64,000 nucleotides of DNA from an uncultured Pseudodesulfovibrio sp. (GCF_963677845.1 NZ_OY782498.1:2363518-2427517); one strand, 5' to 3'. Counted from the stretch's first letter, positions 25,110-33,679 are shown. Translations and numbers: made by a program. Notes: generated by a model not told the origin, from the letters alone.

Positions 25110-25973
25110 TTAATAAACTTTGCGCTTGGCGATTGACCCGCCGACAACGCTGAATGTATTTTCGACCACAAAAATCGCATTGGGGTCGACATCAAAAACC
25201 CGCTGCTCCAAACCTCGAAGTCGCAGATTGTCAGTAATAGAAAAAACCATGTCCACCTGTTCACCAGAATAGCCGCCTGTACCGGGAAAAACAGTAGCAT
25301 GATGCATGCCGCGACCAGTGATTGCTTTAACCAGATCAGCCGAATGACGAGTGACGATGCGCACGGCCTTTCGTTGGTTGAACAAGGAAAGGACATACTC
25401 GGTCACCACGGAACTGATGAACAACATGACGAGGGAAGCGATGATCTTGTCTGGCGAATACCAGCTCAAAGCAAACCCCATGACCAACGTGTTGATCATA
25501 AAATAAAACACACCGAAACGTATGCCGTACTTCCGGTTGAGGATGACAGCGACAACGTCCAGTCCTCCCCCGCCGCCATACGAACGGAGAATAATGCCGC
25601 ATCCAGCGCCCATAAGCGCACCCGACGCAATGGCTGCATAAATCTCATTCTGTATTCCAAAGTCCATATGCACAACGAATGTCAGCAATGAAACTACACC
25701 CATTGAAAACATATTGAGAAAGAAAAACCGTCTGCTCACGCCTTTCCACGCCACAAGGAACAAAGGAATGTTGAGCAAAAGATACCACCACGAAAGCGAC
25801 AACCGTGGCTCCATCTTCTGCACCACCACGGCAAAGCCGTATAATGTACCAGGAATGAAATCATGATGAATAGCGACTCCATTGTATCCAACAATATAGA
25901 GAAAAGAGCCGACCACGAGCAAGAGCACGTTCCACGCAAGGGAATCAGTAAGTAATCTCAAACGTTTAAACAT
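25110..25973 (-). CDS. YitT-family membrane protein (DUF161 plus DUF2179)
   Basis: 287 residues: about six hydrophobic helices (to about 200) with the YitT motif GYNGVAIHHDFIPGTLYG and RSYGGGGGLDVVAVIL, then a cytosolic DUF2179 domain (GRGMHHATVFPGTGGYSGEQVDMVFSI). Members are inner-membrane proteins of unproven function, possibly small-molecule transporters with a regulatory domain. The start at 25973 follows GGAG and removes a non-conserved upstream extension. Confidence 0.85.
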   Translation of the reverse strand: MFKRLRLLTDSLAWNVLLLVVGSFLYIVGYNGVAIHHDFIPGTLYGFAVVVQKMEPRLSLSWWYLLLNIPLFLVAWKGVSRRFFFLNMFSMGVVSLLTFVVHMDFGIQNEIYAAIASGALMGAGCGIILRSYGGGGGLDVVAVILNRKYGIRFGVFYFMINTLVMGFALSWYSPDKIIASLVMLFISSVVTEYVLSLFNQRKAVRIVTRHSADLVKAITGRGMHHATVFPGTGGYSGEQVDMVFSITDNLRLRGLEQRVFDVDPNAIFVVENTFSVVGGSIAKRKVY

Positions 25974-26206
25974 GTTTTTTCTTCTCCTACCTCCGAATTT
26001 TCGGGGGTCACCATATAGAGCAAACAGCAGACCTGCAAGAACAATTACGGCATGGACTGGACGGAATACACACGATGAAATTATTGGTGTAAAAAAAGAA
26101 GAAACCCCCACACAAAATATCTTTCATTCAAGGGCAAAAAGACAAAAAAAAGCGCTCTTTTTGTTGTAAAACCGATAATATTCTTTCCCTTTAATAGGCA
26201 TTCATT

Positions 26207-26222
26207 TGTGCTTTTTCGCACA
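26207..26222. promoter_or_regulatory. CRP/FNR-spaced palindrome before the PAS activator
   Basis: TGTGC-TTTTTC-GCACA, perfect 5-base arms with 6-base spacing, 112 bases before the regulator start. The architecture resembles the TGTGA-N6-TCACA site at 600. Confidence 0.4.
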
Positions 26223-26261
26223 GTCTGGAAAAGTGCGTGGTCTTTCTAAGGAGCATTTGAT

Positions 26262-26315
26262 ATGAGGGAGAACTCTGCGACGGGCACAGGTTTATACTGT
26301 CGTAAGGACGTATGA
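26262..26315 (+). CDS. Possible 17-residue leader peptide
   Basis: ATG with an ideal AAGGAG eight bases upstream, 17 codons, stop at 26313-26315. A second mini-frame starts at 26312 (AAGGA just upstream) and runs across the regulator's own start at 26335, which itself lacks a ribosome site. Translational coupling or attenuation of the regulator is possible. Evidence is only the spacing. Confidence 0.25.
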   Translation: MRENSATGTGLYCRKDV

Positions 26316-26334
26316 GTAAAGCACCGGACACACC

Positions 26335-27699
26335 ATGGAAAAGACAGAACACTTCGGATTAAATTTCAAGACCTTCGCCAGACTCATCGACAATCTGCAC
26401 GATGAAGTCATCATCTACGACAACAACTATCGCATGTTGTACGTCAACAAGGCGTGTGAACGACATTACGGATTCACACAGGAAGAAATGGTAGGTCTGC
26501 CTTTTTGGGAAGTCATCCGCAAGCACGCTGCCTGGAACCGTCCCGCACTTCCAGCCGTTTATGAATATAAACGCCCTATCAAGCAAGAACAAAAAACCTA
26601 TCTCGGCCTCGATGTTCTGACCATTGCCAACCCTATCATGAATGAGGAAGGCGAAATTGAATACGTGGTGCTCAACGTCCGAGATAGCGTCCACAAAGGA
26701 CAGATTCCCAGTCTGGACGAACTGGAAAACAGTTTGGAGATAGAAGAAGAACCACACCCGGAAGACCTCATATACCATAGTACTGCTATGGAAAATGTGG
26801 TTCAATCAGCACGCAAGGTCGCGAGCCTGACAGCTCCCTGCCTCCTGCTCGGCGAATCAGGTTGTGGAAAAAGCCTGCTGGCAAAATTCATCCACGCCAA
26901 CAGCACTCGGCAACATAAACCGTTCGTGGTCGTCAACTGTGCAGCCATCCCGGAACAACTGTTCGAATCCGAACTATTCGGCCATGTAAAAGGCGCCTTT
27001 TCCGGTGCCACGAATGCCCGGGGAGGACTCTTTGCCAAAGCGTCCGGCGGCACACTCTTTCTTGATGAAATTTCAGAACTCCCATTCCCCATGCAGGCAA
27101 AGTTACTCCATGCGGTTCAGGAAATGGAATACCGCCCGGTGGGAAGCTCCCAGACAGTCAAAGCTAATGTCCGCATCCTAGCTGCATCCAATCGCAATCT
27201 TGAACGCATGGCTGCTGCCGGAGCATTTCGCCAGGACCTCTTCTTTCGACTCAACGTCTTTGATATCACGATACCTCCGCTACGAGATCGAAGGGATGAT
27301 ATTGTTCCGCTTCTTTTCTACTTCCTCAACCACTATGGGAAAAAGCATAACGCCTCAAAACGGCTTTCCCCGGAGGCTCAATCCCTCCTCTGCCAACACT
27401 CCTGGCCGGGCAACATTCGAGAATTGGCACACCTCATGGAACGACTTGTCGTCACCACCGAAGGTGATGCCATCACCATTGACCACCTGCCCACCACCCT
27501 CTATCAAACAGCACCATCGCTCGCAGAAGGCACAGGGCATAACACTCTCGACGCAATTCTGGAATCCGTAGAAAAAAAAATGATCCTCGACGCCCACGTC
27601 ATGCATGGCAGTACCCGCAAAGTTGCTGCCGCACTGGGTATCAGTCAAAGCCGCGCCTCTCGCCTTATCCGTAAGCACACAGAAAGCTCTGAGTCATAA
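26335..27699 (+). CDS. PAS-domain sigma-54 activator controlling the molybdenum-hydroxylase operon
   Basis: 454 residues. PAS domain at about 10-120 (DEVIIYDNNYRMLYVNKACERHYGF). AAA+ domain with Walker A GESGCGKS at 173-180, a GAFSGA loop at 220-225 where almost all relatives have GAFTGA, and Walker B GGTLFLDEIS. A Fis/TyrR-type helix-turn-helix (STRKVAAALGISQSRASRLIRKH) closes it. No receiver domain, so it probably senses a small ligand through PAS, plausibly the hydroxylase substrate. The array of GAGTC palindromes begins inside its last codons, and a sigma-54 promoter follows. Confidence 0.9.
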   Translation: MEKTEHFGLNFKTFARLIDNLHDEVIIYDNNYRMLYVNKACERHYGFTQEEMVGLPFWEVIRKHAAWNRPALPAVYEYKRPIKQEQKTYLGLDVLTIANPIMNEEGEIEYVVLNVRDSVHKGQIPSLDELENSLEIEEEPHPEDLIYHSTAMENVVQSARKVASLTAPCLLLGESGCGKSLLAKFIHANSTRQHKPFVVVNCAAIPEQLFESELFGHVKGAFSGATNARGGLFAKASGGTLFLDEISELPFPMQAKLLHAVQEMEYRPVGSSQTVKANVRILAASNRNLERMAAAGAFRQDLFFRLNVFDITIPPLRDRRDDIVPLLFYFLNHYGKKHNASKRLSPEAQSLLCQHSWPGNIRELAHLMERLVVTTEGDAITIDHLPTTLYQTAPSLAEGTGHNTLDAILESVEKKMILDAHVMHGSTRKVAAALGISQSRASRLIRKHTESSES

Positions 27700-27725
27700 A
27701 AGACTCGGCGAGTCTTTTATGACTC
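27691..27725. promoter_or_regulatory. Tandem activator sites GAGTC-N6-GACTC (two copies)
   Basis: Two 16-base palindromes, 27691-27706 and 27710-27725, separated by GGC and mirror images of each other, so the whole 35 bases is also one perfect inverted repeat. The first begins in the regulator's last codons. As a hairpin it could also terminate the regulator mRNA, though no T-run follows. Confidence 0.7.
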
Positions 27726-27748
27726 AACCTTGATTAAAACACTCGTGC

Positions 27749-27786
27749 TGTCATTTTTGACATATTTGTGAGTCGTTTTTGACTCA
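27749..27786. promoter_or_regulatory. Further activator sites of the same family
   Basis: 27769-27786 is TGAGTC-N6-GACTCA, the same palindrome as the pair at 27691. 27749-27762 is a weaker copy (GTC-N6-GAC core within TGTCA/TGACA). Site centres are spaced about 19, 38 and 22 bases apart, near whole helical turns. Confidence 0.6.
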
Positions 27787-27882
27787 AACTCATGACCCAA
27801 GCTAATTGGACAATCAATCAGTCTATTTTCTCAACTACCTGTAAAAACTGTACTTAAATTACTTTTTTGCTACTGATCAAGT

Positions 27883-27898
27883 TGGCATATCCATTGCT
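27883..27898 (+). promoter_or_regulatory. Sigma-54 promoter of the hydroxylase operon
   Basis: TGGCAT-N5-TTGCT with exact GG-N10-GC spacing (GG 27884-27885, GC 27896-27897). It is about 97 bases downstream of the last activator palindrome and about 215 bases before the first gene. Confidence 0.8.
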
Positions 27899-28029
27899 TC
27901 TATGCAGATTATTAATAATGCACACAATGCTCTATCGATCATATTCTGCAAGGAGGGTCGCTCAAAACTGACTGAGGGAAGGATAGCAACACATTCACCA
28001 AGTCCCAACATACCATTCCAATCGTCACT

Positions 28030-28070
28030 GTTCCGGCATGGGGGCATATCGGACCGAAGTCCGACGGAAC
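28030..28070 (+). other. Structured element in the long 5' leader
   Basis: Outer stem GTTCCG/CGGAAC encloses a purine-rich 13-base one-sided bulge (GCATGGGGGCATA) and an inner TCGGAC/GTCCGA stem with a CGAA loop. It lies 45 bases before the EamA gene in an unusually long leader. Compact and asymmetric like a ligand-binding RNA; I recognise no known class. Confidence 0.35.
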
Positions 28071-28114
28071 AATGACTCGGACATGAGTGAATGAACAAAC
28101 TTCGAGGAGAAACA

Positions 28115-29029
28115 ATGTTTAAGAATCAAGTAGTCATCGGATCACTTTACGCTTTGCTTGCCACCGTCCTGTGGGCTGGCGCTTTTATCATCGCCCGCTT
28201 GGCAGTCGGTGAAATTTCACCCATGACTTTGGGTGCAACCCGTTGGGGCATGGCTCTGATCATCCTCAGCACCTTCATGTTGCCAAAGGTGAAAAAAGAA
28301 TGGCCTATCGCCAAAACTTTCCTGCCGCAAATCATTGCTGCCGCCGCATTTGGTGTCGCTGCATACTCTCCGCTCAGTTATTTCGCAGCGCAGACCACTT
28401 CGGCCATCAACCTCTCTCTCATTTCCGTAACAACCCCAATCTTCATCGTCATCATCGCAGCCTGCATGGGCCAGAAGCAGTCCTTCAACACATGGGCTGG
28501 TTGTATCGTCGCTCTGATCGGTTCATTTTATCTCGTCTCCGGTGGCGACATCAACCAGATCCTCGGCATGCACTTCGCTGCTGGTGACATCCTCATGCTC
28601 GGAGCCGCAGTTGGTTTCGCCATTTACAGCCTGATTCTCAAGAAGACCCCCGACGGACTGTCCGGCGGTACCATCATGTACCTCATGTCCTTCTTTGCAG
28701 TGCTCATGCTCATCCCCTGTGTCATCTGGGAATCCACCCAGCCGAGCATGGTCTTCAACATGAACGGCGTGGTCTTCTTCTCCATCACCTTCTCCGCCAT
28801 CTGTTCCTCCATCATCGCTTGGTGGACCTGGAACATCGGTCTTGAAAAGGCCGGTCCCGAACTGTGTGGAATGATCTACTACTCCCTCCCCCTCTGGGGC
28901 GGTTTCTTCGCCTTCGTTTTCCTTGGCGAAAAAATGACTTCGGTCCACTACATCTCTGGCGCGCTGATCATCGGCGGTATCGTCTGGGCCAGCCGTGGCA
29001 CCAAGAAACCCGTTGAAGAAGAAGCTTAA
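28115..29029 (+). CDS. EamA/DMT-family transporter
   Basis: 304 residues, ten helices as two EamA repeats (TVLWAGAFIIARLAVGEISPMTLGATRWGMAL opens the first). DMT proteins of this type export or import small metabolites, often amino acids or bases. GAGGAG precedes the ATG at 28115. It is the first gene behind the sigma-54 promoter and 168 bases before the hydroxylase, so it may move the hydroxylase substrate or product. A wobble-paired hairpin at 29051 separates it from the next gene. Confidence 0.85.
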   Translation: MFKNQVVIGSLYALLATVLWAGAFIIARLAVGEISPMTLGATRWGMALIILSTFMLPKVKKEWPIAKTFLPQIIAAAAFGVAAYSPLSYFAAQTTSAINLSLISVTTPIFIVIIAACMGQKQSFNTWAGCIVALIGSFYLVSGGDINQILGMHFAAGDILMLGAAVGFAIYSLILKKTPDGLSGGTIMYLMSFFAVLMLIPCVIWESTQPSMVFNMNGVVFFSITFSAICSSIIAWWTWNIGLEKAGPELCGMIYYSLPLWGGFFAFVFLGEKMTSVHYISGALIIGGIVWASRGTKKPVEEEA

Positions 29030-29050
29030 TTACACTTGAACTCCATTAAT

Positions 29051-29074
29051 GGGGTGGGCCTTCGGGCCTGCCCC
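29051..29074 (+). other. TTCG-loop hairpin between transporter and hydroxylase genes
   Basis: GGGGTGGGCC/GGCCTGCCCC with two G-T pairs and a TTCG tetraloop. The following T-run is weak, so this may attenuate or protect the message rather than end it. Confidence 0.5.
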
Positions 29075-29197
29075 GACAAATTTCCTCCTGCAGTAGTGCT
29101 GTGGGAAACGGGACAAGCGCGCCCGTAAAAAAAGCTGCTTATTAACAACTCAGGCCGGATACAGGCCGACCGACAACGTTCGACAAAGGGAAGCATC

Positions 29198-29689
29198 ATG
29201 AACGAACAACGAAAAAAACTCATCACATTGACAGTAAACGATGAAGTTCTGTCGATCCCGGTGGAGTCGCACTGGACCCTTTCCAAAGTCCTCCGCAACG
29301 ACTGTGGCCACACCGGAGCCAAAGAAGCGTGCGGCGAAGGTGCGTGCGGAGCATGTACCGTCCTCATCGACGGCGTAGCCGTTCCCTCCTGCATGGTTCT
29401 GGCCGTGGAACAGGAAGGCAAAGTCATCGAAACGGTTGAAGGACTGTCCAAGGACGGCAAGCTGCATCCCATTCAGGAAGCATGGCTTGAAGAATACGGC
29501 GCACAGTGCGGTTTCTGCTCTCCCGGAATGATCATGACCACCAAGTATCTGCTGAGCAAAAATTCTGATCCCACTGACGACGAAATCAAGGAAGCCCTCG
29601 GCGGCAACCTCTGTATCTGCAACAACTATGAGCACATCATCAACGCCGTACGCAGTGCGGCCAAGAAGATGGCAAAGGAGCAGGTCTAA
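29198..29689 (+). CDS. Molybdenum hydroxylase small subunit, two [2Fe-2S] clusters
   Basis: 163 residues. A plant-ferredoxin-type cluster is held by C45, C50, C53 and C65 (CGEGACGAC), and the helical-domain cluster by C104, C107, C139 and C141 (CGFCSPG and LCIC). The last motif reads CICNNY where the family usually has CRCTGY. It passes electrons from the Mo site to the FAD subunit. Its stop overlaps the start of the large subunit by one base. Confidence 0.95.
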   Translation: MNEQRKKLITLTVNDEVLSIPVESHWTLSKVLRNDCGHTGAKEACGEGACGACTVLIDGVAVPSCMVLAVEQEGKVIETVEGLSKDGKLHPIQEAWLEEYGAQCGFCSPGMIMTTKYLLSKNSDPTDDEIKEALGGNLCICNNYEHIINAVRSAAKKMAKEQV

Positions 29690-32058
29690 TGGCTGAACTG
29701 ACATCCATCGGCAAATCTGTCCGCCAAAAGGACGGTCGCGCCCGCGTCACAGGCGAAGCCAAGTATTATGCCGACTTCATCCTGCCGGGCATGTTGCAGA
29801 CCCGCATTCTGCGCAGCCCTTATCCGGCAGCCGACATCATTTCCATCGACACCACCGAGGCCCAAGCTCTTCCGGGCGTCCGTCTCGTCATGACCCATGA
29901 GAATTATCCCAAGGCATTCCGTAACACCCTTTATTACGTCGGAGATCTCGTAGCCGCCGTGGTAGCTGACGATGAAACCATCGCCGAAGAAGCCATGGGA
30001 CTCATCAAGGTCGAATACGAAAAGAAAAAGTTCGTCGTCAGCCTTGAAGAGGCAATGAAAAAAGACTCTCCGCAAGTTTTCGAAGGTGTTGACAACTGTC
30101 AGGACTGGGCCTTCCATGCCCTGCTCAGTGACCGCGACCCGGAAACAGGTCTGTTCAAGACCAAGACCCCGGCCGAATACAATGGCTTCGGCGACATTGA
30201 AAAGGGATTCGAAGAAGCGGACTACATTATCGATCAAAAAGCGCTTAAATACGCTTACTGCAAGGGACCTGCAATGGAACCTCGCGGCTGTACCGCTGAC
30301 TTTGATGGCACCAAACTCCACATGTACACCCACTCTCAGGGCATGCACGACGAAAAGCTGTGTCTGGCTCAGGCACTCGGCATTCCGTCCAGCATGGTGA
30401 ACTACGTGGCACCCTTTACCGGCTCTAGCTTCGGTGGCAAAAATGCCTTCCCTCTGGACCGCAATATTGCTTCTCACTACCTTTTGGTAGCAAGCCTTGC
30501 CTGTCTCGATTTGAAAAAGCCAGTCCATTGCCCATATTCTCGTGAAGAGGAAATGGTCAGCGGTTGGTCTCGCGGCAGTCAGACCGATGTCAAAATCGGT
30601 TTCAAAAAAGACGGCACCCTGACCACCATGGATTTGGAACACTGGCAGGAAACAGGTTCCGGCGGCGACAAATACCCCGCCAAGAACGCCATGCTCGCCA
30701 CTGGTTCTGTTCTGTACTCACACAACTGCCAGAACCAACGCGGCAAGATTCACTACGTGAACACCAACCGTCAACCCGCTGCGGGTTGGCAGGGTTATGG
30801 AGCTCCCGAAGGCACCTTTGCCGTTGAAACCACCATGGACATCGCCTCTTACGAATTAGGCATCGATCCCGTGGAACTGCGCAAAATGAACTGCATGCGT
30901 GCAGGCGACATCGATTCCGGTTGGGACCCGCTGGTTTATAAATCCGCTTTCATCTCCTCCTCCGGTATCCGCGACTGCCTCGACGCTGGCGCAGAAGCTC
31001 TGGACTGGAAAAACACATGGCAGCACCCGGATGAAAAAACAGGCCGTATCCGTCATGGCATGGGCGTGGCCATTTTCGCCATGGGCGCAGGTCGCCCCGG
31101 CCCGGGCAACTCGTCCGAAGCCATGGTCAAGATCTACCCTGACGGCTCTGCCGCTCTGGTCTGCGCCGTGGCCGATATCGGTCAGGGACAGCACACTGTC
31201 CAGTGCCAGATCGTAGCTGAAGTGCTCGGCCTGCCTTACAAGAAAATCGGTCTTGTCTGTCACGACACCGACTCCACCCCCTTTGCCACATTGGTCGCCA
31301 ACAGCTGCGGCACATGGATTCAGGGTTGGGCCACTTACGAAGCCGCCATCGACGCCAAGCATCAGGTTCTCAAACTCGCAGCAGGCGTCATGGGCGTCTC
31401 CGAGACAGAACTGGATATCAACGAAGACGGTATCTTCATGACCAATGATCCGAGCAAGGGAGTAACCTTTGCCGAAGCATTCGGTACACGCGGCCATTAC
31501 GGCGGTATCCATGAAATTACCGGTTATTACGTGAACAACTCTCCCCATCCCAACGGTCTCAAGGATGGCAAGAAAGATCAGGTCTACATCCCCAAGGAGA
31601 AGGGCGCACAGTTCATCTCTCTGGATATCGACACTGAAACCGGCATGATCGAGAACGCTCGCGTAACCATGGCGCAAAATGTAGGCAAAGCCCTCAACCC
31701 GAAAATCGTCGAAGGCCAGCTCTGCACCTCCCGCCACGGAGTTGATAACGCAATGCTCGGCAACGACTGCATTATCGACAAACGCAACGGTTGGCTGATG
31801 ACTCCCAACTGGGTTGATTACCGTCACACCACCACCATGGATTGCGACGTTGATCCCATTGTCATTGAAAAGCCCGGTGATCCGACCCATCCGTTCGGAG
31901 CCACGGCCTGTGGTGAAGGCGCAGCCTGCCCCACTCTGGCCGCATTCTCCAACGCCATTTACAACGCTATCGGCGTTCGCTTGACCGAAACGCCATACAC
32001 CCCTGAAAGCATCCTCATTGGCCTGGGCAAAATCAAGGCCAGAGGGAGGAAGAAATAA
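29689..32058 (+). CDS. Molybdenum hydroxylase large subunit (xanthine dehydrogenase / 4-hydroxybenzoyl-CoA reductase family)
   Basis: 789 residues. The N-terminal a/b hammerhead domain (residues about 15-140) is followed by the molybdopterin-binding part with TGSSFGGKNAFPLDRN, the Mo-contact loop YGAPEGTFAVE and the terminal GEGAACPTLAAFSNAIYNAIGVRLTETPYTPE, where the Glu of GEG is the catalytic base position of the family. Hydroxylation or dehydroxylation of an N-heterocycle, aldehyde or aromatic CoA ester is typical. The closest look-alike by eye is HcrA. Downstream yqeB and yqeC suggest that a labile selenium ligand replaces the cyanolysable sulfur. Substrate unknown. Confidence 0.9.
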   Translation: MAELTSIGKSVRQKDGRARVTGEAKYYADFILPGMLQTRILRSPYPAADIISIDTTEAQALPGVRLVMTHENYPKAFRNTLYYVGDLVAAVVADDETIAEEAMGLIKVEYEKKKFVVSLEEAMKKDSPQVFEGVDNCQDWAFHALLSDRDPETGLFKTKTPAEYNGFGDIEKGFEEADYIIDQKALKYAYCKGPAMEPRGCTADFDGTKLHMYTHSQGMHDEKLCLAQALGIPSSMVNYVAPFTGSSFGGKNAFPLDRNIASHYLLVASLACLDLKKPVHCPYSREEEMVSGWSRGSQTDVKIGFKKDGTLTTMDLEHWQETGSGGDKYPAKNAMLATGSVLYSHNCQNQRGKIHYVNTNRQPAAGWQGYGAPEGTFAVETTMDIASYELGIDPVELRKMNCMRAGDIDSGWDPLVYKSAFISSSGIRDCLDAGAEALDWKNTWQHPDEKTGRIRHGMGVAIFAMGAGRPGPGNSSEAMVKIYPDGSAALVCAVADIGQGQHTVQCQIVAEVLGLPYKKIGLVCHDTDSTPFATLVANSCGTWIQGWATYEAAIDAKHQVLKLAAGVMGVSETELDINEDGIFMTNDPSKGVTFAEAFGTRGHYGGIHEITGYYVNNSPHPNGLKDGKKDQVYIPKEKGAQFISLDIDTETGMIENARVTMAQNVGKALNPKIVEGQLCTSRHGVDNAMLGNDCIIDKRNGWLMTPNWVDYRHTTTMDCDVDPIVIEKPGDPTHPFGATACGEGAACPTLAAFSNAIYNAIGVRLTETPYTPESILIGLGKIKARGRKK

Positions 32059-33041
32059 TGAAACGGTTTAATCATTTTGACGCCACCTCTATTGAAGAGG
32101 CGGTCGCTCTCCTGAACGGCAGCGAAGGCCCAGCCTATGTCATGGGCGGAGGCAGCGACCTCATGGGTTGTCTCAAGGACAATCTCTGGATGGAGGCCCC
32201 TGAGCGGATCGTCAACCTCAAGACCATCCCCGGTCTCAAGGAAATCCGTGTAGAAGATGACGGTCTGCACATCGGTGCACTTGCTACCCTGACTGAAGTC
32301 GCTGAATCTGACTCGGTAAAAGAGCAATGGCCCGGACTGGCCGAAGCAGCCCGCCGCACAGCATCTCCGCTGTTGCGCAACATGGGCACCATCGCCGGTA
32401 ACATCTGCCAGGAAAACCGTTGTTGGTACTATCGTTACCCCGACAAGATCGGCGGTCGCATTGACTGCGTACGCAAAGGTGGCAAACGTTGTCTGGCCGT
32501 TCCCGGCGACCACCGTTTCCACTCCATCTTTGGTGCAGTCAACAAATGCATCGCTGTAAACCCAAGCGACACGGCCCCTGCCTTCATCGCTCTGAACGCT
32601 ACAGTCAAGACAACCAAACGCGAAATCGCCATTGACGACTTCTTCTCCGCCGAAATGGGCGCACAGTCCACAATTCTGGATCGGGATGAAATAGTCACTG
32701 AAATCGTGGTTCCGTTGCCGGAAGCCGGTCCGACCAGTGCTTTCCGCAAAATTGCCTACCGCAAATCCATCGACTTCGCTCTGGTCAACTGCGCTGCATC
32801 TGTCAGCGCGGTCGACGGCAAAATCACCAGTGCACGCATCTGCCTCAACGGAGTGCATAATAACCCGCGTCGCTGCGAAGCTTCAGAAGAATTGCTCATC
32901 GGCAAGGAACTGACTGAAGAACTGGCTCAGGAAGCTGGTAAGGCCGCTGTTGCCGAAGCCAAACCCCTGCTCCAGAACGGATTCAAGGTACAAATGGCGC
33001 AGACCATCGTGGGTGACACCCTGATGGACTGCCTCAAGTAA
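32058..33041 (+). CDS. Molybdenum hydroxylase FAD subunit with extra [4Fe-4S] site
   Basis: 327 residues. The FAD motif MGGGSDLMG lies near 29-37 and MGTIAGNICQ near 109-118. Between them and the C-terminal domain sits an insert with C122, C137, C145 and C164 (NRCWYYR, IDCVRKGGKRC, VNKC). The same order of Cys carries the [4Fe-4S] cluster in the beta subunit of 4-hydroxybenzoyl-CoA reductase, an adaptation for low-potential electron input. So the enzyme may run as a reductase from ferredoxin as well as a dehydrogenase. Start overlaps the large-subunit stop by one base. Confidence 0.9.
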   Translation: MKRFNHFDATSIEEAVALLNGSEGPAYVMGGGSDLMGCLKDNLWMEAPERIVNLKTIPGLKEIRVEDDGLHIGALATLTEVAESDSVKEQWPGLAEAARRTASPLLRNMGTIAGNICQENRCWYYRYPDKIGGRIDCVRKGGKRCLAVPGDHRFHSIFGAVNKCIAVNPSDTAPAFIALNATVKTTKREIAIDDFFSAEMGAQSTILDRDEIVTEIVVPLPEAGPTSAFRKIAYRKSIDFALVNCAASVSAVDGKITSARICLNGVHNNPRRCEASEELLIGKELTEELAQEAGKAAVAEAKPLLQNGFKVQMAQTIVGDTLMDCLK

Positions 33042-33064
33042 CCATTAATACAAGGATGTTTGGC

Positions 33065-33679
33065 ATGCCCCACCAACTCGCCAACGTCTCCGGCGTCATT
33101 CTGGCCGCCGGCCAAGCCTCCCGAATGGGTAGGGACAAGTTGTCCCTGCCCTTCCGGGGACTCCCCATATTACAACATGTGGTGAACGCCGCACGCAACT
33201 CCACCCTGCGCGACGTGACCGTGGTTCTGCCCAAGGGATCTGAGCTACGACGCACAGTGGACCTCTCTGGTTGCAACGTCGTCACCAGTGTTCATCGTGA
33301 CATGGGCCAGGCCGAGTCTCTCAAGACCGGTCTGCGCTCAGTCATAGACACTGCCGACGGATGTATGGCCCTGCTGGGAGACCAACCACTGATCACAGCC
33401 TCGGCCATCGACATGCTCGTGGGTGCATTCACCCAACAACCCGAGTGTTGGGTCGCTCCGGTGCAGGAAGGCATGCGCGGTAACCCCATTACCATACCCT
33501 CTACATGGTTCCCCAAAGTCTTCGAACTGGAAGGCGACACCGGTGCACGTCCACTACTCGGGTCTCCGGGACTGGCTCTTCGTCTGGTTCGCATTCACGA
33601 AGTCGGACCTTTCATTGATGTGGATACCGAAGAACAATATCAACGACTTCTCACCAACTACGGCCAAAAGACCGCTTAG
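33065..33679 (+). CDS. mocA: MocA-type molybdenum cofactor nucleotidyltransferase
   Basis: About 204 residues of MobA-like fold: SGVILAAGQASRMGRDKLSLPFRGLPILQHVV (nucleotide loop GxxxRMGxxK), LLGDQPLI as the metal-binding GDQP motif, and RGNPITIP. It attaches CMP (or another nucleotide) to molybdopterin for xanthine-dehydrogenase-family enzymes. The ATG at 33065 is chosen since AAGGA lies eight bases upstream; 33056 is the alternative. It sits directly behind the hydroxylase genes, as expected for a dedicated cofactor supplier. Confidence 0.9.
   Translation: MPHQLANVSGVILAAGQASRMGRDKLSLPFRGLPILQHVVNAARNSTLRDVTVVLPKGSELRRTVDLSGCNVVTSVHRDMGQAESLKTGLRSVIDTADGCMALLGDQPLITASAIDMLVGAFTQQPECWVAPVQEGMRGNPITIPSTWFPKVFELEGDTGARPLLGSPGLALRLVRIHEVGPFIDVDTEEQYQRLLTNYGQKTA

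Larger units (their letters stand above)
25974..26334. other. Divergent regulatory region between YitT and the PAS activator
   Basis: AT-rich spacer with purine runs around 26090-26150. It contains the TGTGC-N6-GCACA palindrome at 26207 and a mini reading frame at 26262. No other gene is visible. Confidence 0.5.

Noticed and set aside
24092..25396. Longer minus-strand frame upstream of the TSCPD protein (start near 25396)
   Set aside because: The extra 103 codons overlap the YitT gene and carry no TSCPD similarity; the ATG at 25087 gives the family-length protein.
30856..31890. 344-codon open frame on the minus strand
   Set aside because: Antisense to the hydroxylase large subunit; no recognisable protein.
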